Positions 7,365-12,462 of a DNA stretch of 20,610 nucleotides are shown here, in pieces. The first letter of the stretch is position 1; the number at the start of each line of letters is the position of its first letter. A program made the translations under genes and the position numbers. This stretch comes from a virus. The notes under the pieces were generated by a model. That model did not search any database. It was given only the letters and a program-made list of their open reading frames with translations, and had not been told where the DNA came from. The stretch covers positions 1-20,610 of IMG/VR virus record IMGVR_UViG_3300005841_000091; one strand, given 5' to 3'.

Positions 7365-7565
7365 ATGCAGAAAGAAAATAAAACAACAATAACGGTTCGG
7401 ATAAGAACCGAGCAATACGAACGGCTTTTAAAGTTGGCAATGAAGGACTCTAAGAAGCGTGCTGTTAGTGTAGGTCAATTGACCCGTGCAGCAGTAGAGG
7501 ATTATTTGGAAAAACGGGAAGGAAAAGGAAATGGCAAAGAAAAAGAGAGTGCCTGCAACACCTAA
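7365..7565 (+). CDS. Ribbon-helix-helix transcriptional regulator
   Basis: This 66-residue protein starts at ATG 7365, with GGAG eight bases upstream; the open frame extends further left but those codons lie in the promoter. Residues 7-15 (TTITVRIRT) form the expected DNA-contacting beta strand, followed by two helices (EQYERLLKLAMKD and SVGQLTRAAVEDYLEKRE), the layout of Arc/MetJ/CopG dimers. A Lys-rich tail follows. As the first gene rightward of a divergent promoter pair with an inverted repeat, it is probably an autoregulator that also affects the leftward arm. Its 3' end overlaps the next gene by 35 bases. Confidence 0.7.
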   Translation: MQKENKTTITVRIRTEQYERLLKLAMKDSKKRAVSVGQLTRAAVEDYLEKREGKGNGKEKESACNT

Positions 7566-7779
7566 AGCAATTGCAGCAAGAATGGAAGAAGTTACACAAT
7601 TATTTACAGACTTACTTGAGGAGACGCAGAATGTCTACGCCGCACTTGCCGACCAAAGAAAAAAAACCAAGTCCTGGGAAAATAAATATTACGGACTGCA
7701 CCCAGAATATGCCCGAGGGAAAGGCGGAGGAAAGCATGGATTTTGTCAAAAAAAACCAAGAGGGGAAAGTCATGAATGA
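7531..7779 (+). CDS. Small basic early protein, unknown function
   Basis: This 82-residue protein begins MAKKKRVPATPKAIAARMEE. Its ATG at 7531 is preceded by purine-rich GGAAGGAAAAGGAA inside the ribbon-helix-helix gene. Residues 10-45 are helical. The C-terminal third is Gly-, Lys- and His-rich (GKGGGKHGFCQKKPRG) and may bind nucleic acid. It overlaps the next gene by eight bases. No family is recognised. Its place just after an early promoter fits a host-takeover or regulatory protein, but this is inference from position only. Confidence 0.55.
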   Translation: MAKKKRVPATPKAIAARMEEVTQLFTDLLEETQNVYAALADQRKKTKSWENKYYGLHPEYARGKGGGKHGFCQKKPRGESHE

Positions 7780-8182
7780 GAACGAATTTGTTTTAACGCA
7801 AGAGAGAATCGAAAGCCTGGAAGGACATTTGAAAACGGTAGAAGAGAAGCTGTGTGAGTATATGGGCAAGAATCCTGCATCTGACAACCCGTTTTTTATG
7901 CATACGTTTAAGCAACTAGAGCAGCGCATAAGGACGGTAGAGGATATCGAGCAGGAGAAGAGAGAGTGTAAGGGAAATCTTAGCGATGTTCTTATTCCAG
8001 AATTCGAGAAAATTGAAGAACGTTTATCAGAAGCGGCTTCAGAAATGAGAGAAGCTTTGAGAAGCATTAATTCTTTAAGACGGTTTGCTGCCAGAACGCG
8101 CTTTTCAAAGTTACTTAAACACACACAGGAGCTTCAGCAAAAAGTAAATTTCTTGGAGGCTCAGGAAAAGGCAGCTACCTAA
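7772..8182 (+). CDS. Coiled-coil early protein, unknown function
   Basis: This gene encodes 136 residues from ATG 7772. GAGGGGAAA just upstream favours this start over earlier in-frame ATG codons that overlap the previous gene in another frame. The protein is almost wholly helical, with heptad-like patterns at 8-30 (LTQERIESLEGHLKTVEEKL), 45-65 and 78-130, and few hydrophobic patches outside these. It has no membrane segment or catalytic motif that I can see. Its stop overlaps the next start (TAATG), so the two are probably made in step. Function unknown; an oligomeric adaptor is the simplest reading. Confidence 0.65.
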   Translation: MNENEFVLTQERIESLEGHLKTVEEKLCEYMGKNPASDNPFFMHTFKQLEQRIRTVEDIEQEKRECKGNLSDVLIPEFEKIEERLSEAASEMREALRSINSLRRFAARTRFSKLLKHTQELQQKVNFLEAQEKAAT

Positions 8183-8595
8183 TGGAAAAAGAACAGAAGC
8201 CAATAGTCGACGCAATGCTAAGGACAAGCTTCCGGCAAGTGGTATGGAGAAGCATAGCGTTGCTGCTGATGAAGAAGGTAGGCCAACGCTTTGATGACAT
8301 GGTCATTGATGCACCCAGCCACATCACGGCAGAGCAGAAGGTACAGCTCAAGCGGCAGTATGCCCAGGAGCTGCTTAAAGACGACAGAGTTAAGAAAGAC
8401 GCGCAGCATGACCTAGATGATATATGTCGAATGAAGGTCGACGTTGTGGCGGAAATCTTACGACAGTACTCGCTTGATAAGAACCCAGGCGAGTCAACAC
8501 ACTACCACGATAGGTTATGTTTCCTGTTCGACGAATGCATATGGAACATACGCTATCTGGTAAAAAAAGGTAAATGGAAAGAGTTAGGAGTCTAG
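8182..8595 (+). CDS. Hypothetical early protein
   Basis: This 137-residue protein is joined to its neighbour by a TAATG overlap. It is mixed charged and helical, with a hydrophobic patch near residues 20-30 (VVWRSIALLLMKK) that is too short and charged for a clear membrane span, then alternating charged helices. The C-terminal quarter contains STHYHDRLCFLFDECIWNIR, with a His, Asp, Cys and Glu cluster that could bind a metal. No family is recognised. It belongs to the run of small early genes between the first regulator and the replication genes. Confidence 0.6.
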   Translation: MEKEQKPIVDAMLRTSFRQVVWRSIALLLMKKVGQRFDDMVIDAPSHITAEQKVQLKRQYAQELLKDDRVKKDAQHDLDDICRMKVDVVAEILRQYSLDKNPGESTHYHDRLCFLFDECIWNIRYLVKKGKWKELGV

Positions 8596-8597
8596 AA

Positions 8598-9044
8598 ATG
8601 AAAGCAAGTAAGAGAGACGTGATGAGAATGCTAAATGAGTCATTCCCAATTGTAGCGGTAATTGAGGTAGAGAAAAAAGACCCTGAAGCAATAGAAGAGA
8701 TAGAAAAGCTTTTGGGAGGAGACATATTGTTGAGGGCAAGCTCGTTTGCTAAGTTAAATGGAGAACCTTGCGCTGTCATATTTTTGCGCAATACCATTTC
8801 AGGAGACATGTACGATGTGGTTTGCGGGAAACTTAACATGACTTTTGGAGAGAAGTTTAGCTTAACGACCATTCACAAGCTGGCACGTGAGTCATTTGAA
8901 GGGAATATTGAGCTTCGCTTTTTGGAAGAGAAGGATAAGGTTGAGTTCATCAAGCGTCATCTCGAAGACGACGAAAAAGCGACTCATGTTTCTGAAATGC
9001 TGGAGGAGTTGTTCAAGGCTGCAAAGCAACATCTGAAGGACTAA
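8598..9044 (+). CDS. Hypothetical early alpha/beta protein
   Basis: This 148-residue protein starts at ATG 8598, where TTAGGAG lies seven bases upstream, two bases after the preceding stop. The sequence alternates predicted helices and strands: an N-terminal helix, strand PIVAVIEVE, helix DPEAIEEIEKLLGG, strand EPCAVIFLRN, strand MYDVVCGKLN, then helices with an acidic C-terminal pair (DDEKATHVSEMLEELFKAAK). This looks like a small compact alpha/beta domain. I see no catalytic signature. Two RNA hairpins follow its stop. Function unknown. Confidence 0.6.
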   Translation: MKASKRDVMRMLNESFPIVAVIEVEKKDPEAIEEIEKLLGGDILLRASSFAKLNGEPCAVIFLRNTISGDMYDVVCGKLNMTFGEKFSLTTIHKLARESFEGNIELRFLEEKDKVEFIKRHLEDDEKATHVSEMLEELFKAAKQHLKD

Positions 9045-9050
9045 GTAATA

Positions 9051-9116
9051 GCTGCCCTGGTCAATCGGCTTTAGGCCAGGGCAGCATCTAAACAGCGAGT
9101 CTAGGCACTCAGTTTA
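9051..9116 (+). other. Two tandem RNA hairpins in an 88-base leader
   Basis: GCTGCCCTGG (9051-9060) pairs perfectly with CCAGGGCAGC (9076-9085) around a 15-base loop. A second hairpin follows at once: TAAAC (9089-9093) with GTTTA (9112-9116), enclosing GAGT (9097-9100) with ACTC (9107-9110). Neither is followed by a T-run, so they are not standard intrinsic terminators. They sit between the early gene ending at 9044 and the one starting at 9133; processing, protection or translation control are all possible. Confidence 0.5.
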
Positions 9117-9132
9117 ACACAAAGGGAATTAC

Positions 9133-9384
9133 ATGCACACAGCAAATGAACGACTCGAACTACTCAAATGGGTATCCGCAAACATGTCGAAGGTAGAGCG
9201 CCTTCAAACCGCAATCTCTAAGCTAGCTGACAGAGTGGTGACAGAGCCTGCCTTGCAAGACATTGAGATATGCAGTGTATTAAGCAAGTTACAGCACTTA
9301 GGCGACAGGATGAGTTATCTGGATAAAGAGATAGATAGCCAGCATTTTGTGAACGAAGGAGTCTTGAAGATAAAGGATAAATAA
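9133..9384 (+). CDS. 83-residue helical protein, unknown function
   Basis: ATG 9133 has AAAGGG six bases upstream. The protein is a run of amphipathic helices (LELLKWVSANMSKVERLQTA, then DIEICSVLSKLQHLGDRMSY) with no membrane segment or enzyme motif. It is flanked on both sides by structured non-coding stretches, unlike the tightly packed genes around it, so it may be expressed separately. I recognise no family. A small binding or inhibitor protein is compatible with size and composition but not demonstrated. Confidence 0.6.
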   Translation: MHTANERLELLKWVSANMSKVERLQTAISKLADRVVTEPALQDIEICSVLSKLQHLGDRMSYLDKEIDSQHFVNEGVLKIKDK

Positions 9385-9393
9385 GCGTATAGT
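9364..9393 (+). promoter_or_regulatory. Possible promoter for the replication genes
   Basis: TTGAAG (9364-9369), an 18-base spacer and TATAGT (9388-9393) lie at the end of the 83-aa gene. Matches are four of six and five of six. A start near 9400 would give a leader of about 150 bases containing all the hairpins described downstream. Confidence 0.4.
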
Positions 9394-9400
9394 CACTGAA

Positions 9401-9437
9401 GGCCATAAAGAAGAAAGGCCCGTCCTGAAACGAGCCC
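9401..9437. other. Competing short hairpins in the replication leader
   Basis: GGCC (9401-9404) can pair with GGCC (9417-9420), but the second copy also belongs to a stem formed by 9416-9423 and 9430-9437. On the plus strand this second stem has one C-A mismatch. On the minus strand it pairs fully with G-U wobbles and is followed by a T-rich stretch, resembling a weak leftward terminator. Confidence 0.3.
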
Positions 9438-9474
9438 TCTAAACACTGTAGCAAGGTTAGAGTACCTCAACCTC

Positions 9475-9510
9475 AGGACAAGTTGCAAGGGGTAGACCTG
9501 CAAATGTCCT
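9475..9510 (+). other. Long hairpin in the leader of the replication initiator gene
   Basis: AGGACA (9475-9480) pairs with TGTCCT (9505-9510), TTGC (9483-9486) with GCAA (9500-9503), and AGG (9488-9490) with CCT (9497-9499), giving 13 pairs with small bulges and a six-base loop GGTAGA (9491-9496). The loop bases GGTAG are complementary to CTACC at 9509-9513, which overlaps the stem end and the anti-Shine-Dalgarno stretch downstream, so a loop-tail pseudoknot is possible. Confidence 0.5.
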
Positions 9511-9512
9511 AC

Positions 9513-9546
9513 CTCCTTGTTGGATCGTCATGACTACTAACAGGAG
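9513..9546 (+). promoter_or_regulatory. Hairpin hiding the ribosome-binding site
   Basis: CTCC (9513-9516) and TGTT (9518-9521), separated by one bulged T, pair with AACA (9539-9542) and GGAG (9543-9546); G9522-T9538 and G9523-C9537 extend the stem. GGAG is the ribosome-binding site of the gene starting at 9553. Folding would therefore lower its translation. Confidence 0.5.
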
Positions 9547-9552
9547 ACAAGA

Positions 9553-10260
9553 ATGTCTATTGAATATATCGCCCACGAATCCGTTCACAACCACCCTTTC
9601 ACCATCGTTGACAATGAGTTAATTAACTCAGACTTAGCCCCAGAAACATGCTTCATGCTCATCTACATGTGTAGTAAGCCACCTAAGTGGAAATTCCATG
9701 ATCACATGCTAATGGAGAGACTTAAGTGTGGCAAAGATAAACTTCAGAGGATGCGAAAGGAAGCTCGGGAAGCGGGGTACATGAAGCTTCAGACCATACC
9801 ATCCGGGGCTTCTGACGGTAAGTTCAATGGCACCTACTACCTATTCTCTTGCCGTCCAATATTCAAATCCACCGAGAGCGGGCTTTTCCGACTGTCGGCA
9901 AATCCGACTCCCGGTAAACAAGGCTCTGAAGTTAGTAATACTGAAAGACATAATAATACTGAAAGACTAATAAGCAGCACAGATTCAGAGTTAGAAAAGG
10001 AACTTATAGAGGTAGGATACACCGAAGCATCGGCCAAGATGTTGATCCAATGTCATGGCGTGGACAAGATGCGAGAGGGGGTAAGAGCAACACACAAAGA
10101 GTCAGTCGTGAATCCACGAGGATTCCTCAACACTTGGTTAGCTTCACGAAGAGGGGTGACTGTAGGCGCTGCTAATGAGCAACATGTCTTGAACCTTGAG
10201 CACAGACGACTAGAGGAAGCGCTAAGAAAGAGCGAACAGTTACTTTGTGGAGCAGTGTAG
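9553..10260 (+). CDS. Replication initiator / helicase-loader-like protein
   Basis: This is a 235-residue protein whose ATG has AGGAG about seven bases upstream. Residues 15-80 resemble the winged helix-turn-helix found at the N-terminus of phage replication proteins: FTIVDNELINSDLAPETCFM, then LIYMCSKPPKWKF, then a recognition-helix region with CGKDKLQRMRKEAREAGYMK. The linker (about 105-145) is low-complexity and rich in Ser, Thr and Asn. The C-terminal part has helices and NPRGFLNTWLASRRG, a motif often seen in helicase-loading proteins. It sits directly before the helicase gene (adjacent stop and start), as lambda O-like or DnaD-like initiators do. Origin binding is inferred. No iterons were noticed in the gene. 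Confidence 0.65.
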   Translation: MSIEYIAHESVHNHPFTIVDNELINSDLAPETCFMLIYMCSKPPKWKFHDHMLMERLKCGKDKLQRMRKEAREAGYMKLQTIPSGASDGKFNGTYYLFSCRPIFKSTESGLFRLSANPTPGKQGSEVSNTERHNNTERLISSTDSELEKELIEVGYTEASAKMLIQCHGVDKMREGVRATHKESVVNPRGFLNTWLASRRGVTVGAANEQHVLNLEHRRLEEALRKSEQLLCGAV

Positions 10261-11598
10261 ATGTATAACAAAACCATTACGTTGCCTCAAGACGCGCTTG
10301 TTCGTGCAGATAGCTACATGGGTGTGGATACTGGACTTATCGAGTCACCAGGCTTATCTGGGTGGGAATCAGCGGCATCTTTGGAGCCTACCAAAGAGAT
10401 TTGCTTAGCTGATAGCGCTACCAACGCAGGTTCACTCTACCTTTATGAGCTTGGACTAGGTCTGCTATGGCCTCCCGCCTTTACAGACGATAAGCATGAG
10501 TGGATAGAAGCTGAGTTCGAGAACTTAAAGCAGTACGACACGATTTACCTGTGCTTTGCCAACGATGCGGTGGGTCAAAAGTGTGCAGCTGAAGCGTCTA
10601 GGAGATTAGGGGCTTCACGCTGTCCTTTAGTGCGTCTTCCTCATATCGATGCTCAAACTTGCTTGCAACAAGAGGTGCCCAAGGAAACCATACAACAGTG
10701 CTTCAAGGATGCAAGACCAATCGATCCAGCTGAGCTGAGACGTGCATCAAGCTACCTGGATTCGATAAAGCAGGGAATAAACCATGTCACTGATGTGCAG
10801 ATGGGTTATGCGCTGCCGTGGGATAAGGCCTTTGGCACAATCAACTTTCGTCCTGGGGAGCTAACTGTTTGGACTGGCATTAACGGCCATGGAAAGTCGC
10901 AGCTGCTTGGCCATTTGATGCTCGATCAGCTTAAGCAGGGTGCTAACGTGTGTATCGCTAGCATGGAGCTGGCCCCAGTGAAGACCTTGATCCGTATGAC
11001 TCGCCAAGCAGCTGCCATGAAAGCACCTACGGACGAGCACATCGACCGAATCTGCCAATGGTGGGGAAAGAAGTTGTGGCTCTTTGATCTGGTGGGAACA
11101 GCCAAGGCAGACCGCTTAATCGAAGTCTTCAAATATGGCTGTCAGCGATATGGCATAGACGTCTTTGTGATTGACTCCCTGATGAAGTGTGGGTTTGCTG
11201 ACGATGACTATTCTGGACAGAAGAGATTCTTAGATCAGATCGCTGACTTCAAGAACCAATTCAATTGCCATGTGCATGTAGTAGCCCATCCCAAAAAAGC
11301 TCAAGACGAGAACACTGCGCCAAGCAAGTTAGATGTGAAAGGGGTTAGTGGCATAACAGATCTGGCAGATAACTGCATGAGTGTTTGGAGGAACAAACCA
11401 AAGGAAGACTTAGTCAACTTTGCCAAGAACAATGGCACGGAGCCTTCCCCAGAGATAGTGGCGAAACCAGATTGTCACCTTAGGTGCTCTAAGCAGCGCT
11501 TCGGAGATTGGGAGGGCGTCATAACGCTGTGGTTTGATAAAGATTCTTTGCGTTACCAGGAGCGAATGACTGACAGAGTGAATCCATTTGTTAAATAA
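10261..11598 (+). CDS. Replicative DNA helicase, DnaB/Twinkle-like, with decayed Toprim domain
   Basis: This 445-residue protein begins immediately after the previous stop. The RecA-like helicase domain (about 185-440) has Walker A GINGHGKS (206-213), H1a SMEL with Glu236, Walker B VFVIDS with Asp305, H3 HVHVVAH ending at His343, and H4 GVSG (361-364) with Arg377 as likely arginine finger. It should form a hexamer and unwind DNA at the fork using NTP. Residues 45-125 resemble a Toprim fold (YDTIYLCFANDAVGQKCAAE), but the usual Asp-x-Asp reads Ala100-x-Asp102 and the expected Glu motif reads LADSAT. No zinc-binding primase domain is present, so primase activity is probably lost. Confidence 0.88.
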   Translation: MYNKTITLPQDALVRADSYMGVDTGLIESPGLSGWESAASLEPTKEICLADSATNAGSLYLYELGLGLLWPPAFTDDKHEWIEAEFENLKQYDTIYLCFANDAVGQKCAAEASRRLGASRCPLVRLPHIDAQTCLQQEVPKETIQQCFKDARPIDPAELRRASSYLDSIKQGINHVTDVQMGYALPWDKAFGTINFRPGELTVWTGINGHGKSQLLGHLMLDQLKQGANVCIASMELAPVKTLIRMTRQAAAMKAPTDEHIDRICQWWGKKLWLFDLVGTAKADRLIEVFKYGCQRYGIDVFVIDSLMKCGFADDDYSGQKRFLDQIADFKNQFNCHVHVVAHPKKAQDENTAPSKLDVKGVSGITDLADNCMSVWRNKPKEDLVNFAKNNGTEPSPEIVAKPDCHLRCSKQRFGDWEGVITLWFDKDSLRYQERMTDRVNPFVK

Positions 11599-11602
11599 TG
11601 TG

Positions 11603-11631
11603 TTGACAGTGTGGCGACAAACTGACATACT
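11603..11631 (+). promoter_or_regulatory. Promoter with start point at an AUG
   Basis: TTGACA (11603-11608), a 17-base spacer and CATACT (11626-11631) with an extended TG one base before the -10 (11623-11624). The expected start falls at about 11637-11639, on the ATG at 11638. No ribosome-binding site precedes that ATG, so the transcript may be leaderless. Confidence 0.55.
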
Positions 11632-11637
11632 ACGCTG

Positions 11638-11838
11638 ATGAATAAACTGATAAAGTTCGGATACGATAAGCTTGAGGGTATCCTCTTCTCGGATAGAGAA
11701 CTATGGGTAAAGCCTGTCCTCAAGCAGTATCAACAACAAGGGCATCCTGAGTACATGGTACTAGCAGCGGAGCGTCTGGCATACATGCTGCGCAAAGACT
11801 TTAACGTGAGGAATGGGCTAGAAGATGACCCGTCCTGA
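11638..11838 (+). CDS. 66-residue protein, possibly leaderless
   Basis: The gene starts with ATG at 11638, which has no Shine-Dalgarno sequence and lies where the promoter at 11603 should begin transcription. The product is helical and mixed charged (LWVKPVLKQYQQQGHPEYMV, then LAAERLAYMLRKDFNV) without membrane or enzyme motifs. Its 3' end overlaps a ribbon-helix-helix gene by 14 bases, suggesting that both act in one regulatory module. I recognise no family. The absence of a standard initiation site is the main reason for doubt. Confidence 0.5.
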   Translation: MNKLIKFGYDKLEGILFSDRELWVKPVLKQYQQQGHPEYMVLAAERLAYMLRKDFNVRNGLEDDPS

Positions 11839-11977
11839 ACTCTATTCAGCCAAATTACACATGCGCATTAGCCCTGAGTTGATGCGCAAGCTTAAGGTAG
11901 TCGCTAGAGAAAAGGGCATTACCGCTTCTGAAATGGTACGCCGCCTTGTGCTTAACTACCTAGAAGGCTTAAGCTAG
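11825..11977 (+). CDS. Second ribbon-helix-helix regulator (Arc-like)
   Basis: This is a short gene of 50 codons from ATG 11825 to TAG 11977. The product reads MTRPELYSAKLHMRISPELM, then RKLKVVAREKGITASEMVRR and LVLNYLEGLS. LHMRISPE is the beta strand that contacts DNA; the two helices follow with the usual KGIT-SEMVRRLV turn. The length is typical of phage Arc/Mnt-type repressors. It overlaps the 66-aa gene and is probably translated by coupling; only AGAAG precedes the ATG. It differs in sequence from the regulator at 7365. Likely targets are promoters near 11603 and 12384-12462, inferred from closeness. Confidence 0.7.
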   Translation: MTRPELYSAKLHMRISPELMRKLKVVAREKGITASEMVRRLVLNYLEGLS

Positions 11978-11993
11978 TATATACACTTTTAAC

Positions 11994-12383
11994 TCAAGGA
12001 CTGGGCCTGTGGACGCTTTCGCTTGGACGCTCTTTGCTGTCGCTGTCGTCATCAATCTTTGGGCCACGTGGTGGATGGTCAAACGACTTTGGTAGCCTCC
12101 ATGACCGATAACGATGGTCTATATGTAGATCTACTTCCAGGCTATCATCGCACTGGGGTATATGGACATCTATTCCAGATGGATTACTTTCAGGATGAAT
12201 CTGGGCAAGTGGTTGAGGTTGAGGTGCTTCTTGAGCCGCTAGATTTTGTGCAACGGCTACGGCCCCTACGATACAGGCGGAGCCGACTGGGAATAGTACT
12301 GGCACGAAAACGCCACCGATGCAGAGTCCTAGACCTACGACGAGCAGAGAATAGAATACGACACGCTTCTTGTTGATACGCAT
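11994..12383 (-). CDS. Small membrane protein on the opposite strand
   Basis: This minus-strand gene encodes 129 residues. ATG 12383 is preceded by GGGAGGTGGCAT, a near-perfect ribosome-binding site, which also argues against the longer frame to 12446. Residues 8-28 (VVFYSLLVVGLGLCIGGVFV) and about 29-48 (VLFPVGSACIVGAVAVAQ) are hydrophobic and may form a membrane hairpin with a basic N-terminus. The rest is Pro-, Gln-, Asp- and Ser-rich and looks disordered. It is the only leftward gene within the right arm. A lysis-related (holin-like) or host-envelope function is possible, but no family is recognised. Opposite-strand frames in the same stretch make the C-terminal part less sure. Confidence 0.5.
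   Translation of the reverse strand: MRINKKRVVFYSLLVVGLGLCIGGVFVPVLFPVGSACIVGAVAVAQNLAAQEAPQPQPLAQIHPESNPSGIDVHIPQCDDSLEVDLHIDHRYRSWRLPKSFDHPPRGPKIDDDSDSKERPSESVHRPSP
12009..12095 (+). CDS. 28-residue single-pass membrane microprotein
   Basis: GTG at 12009 has AAGGA eight bases upstream. The frame encodes VDAFAWTLFAVAVVINLWAT followed by WWMVKRLW and a stop. It is one hydrophobic helix of about 18 residues, a Trp belt and a basic end, the normal layout for a small inner-membrane peptide. It lies in the gap after the second ribbon-helix-helix gene and is antisense to the C-terminal codons of the minus-strand membrane protein. Short length makes chance possible. Confidence 0.4.
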   Translation: MDAFAWTLFAVAVVINLWATWWMVKRLW

Positions 12384-12462
12384 ATGCCACCTCCCTGAAT
12401 GTAATGTACACTGAGTATAGGAAAGTATGCGTCTAAAGCTGCGCAACTAAGTAAGGATTACT
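12384..12462. promoter_or_regulatory. Divergent intergenic region
   Basis: This 79-base gap separates the minus-strand membrane protein from the ejection operon. It contains TGTA-ATG-TACA (12400-12410), an inverted repeat with the same half-site as the operator at 7328. TATACT on the minus strand (12419-12414) and TATAGG on the plus strand (12416-12421) resemble -10 boxes, but no good -35 was found for either. The plus-strand ribosome-binding site AAGGA lies within AGTAA-GGA-TTACT (12450-12462), a small hairpin that ends at the ATG. Confidence 0.35.

Noticed and set aside
7612-8124. Minus-strand 170-codon open frame
   Set aside because: It lies opposite two well-started plus-strand early genes and has no ribosome-binding site.
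9051-9085. Intrinsic terminator after the early gene block
   Set aside because: The stem is strong but no T-run follows on the plus strand, and no A-run precedes it for the minus strand.
12023-12376. Plus-strand open frame opposite the membrane-protein gene
   Set aside because: No ribosome-binding site precedes its ATG codons, and its end is an Arg-rich, low-plausibility sequence. The minus strand has a near-perfect site and membrane segments.
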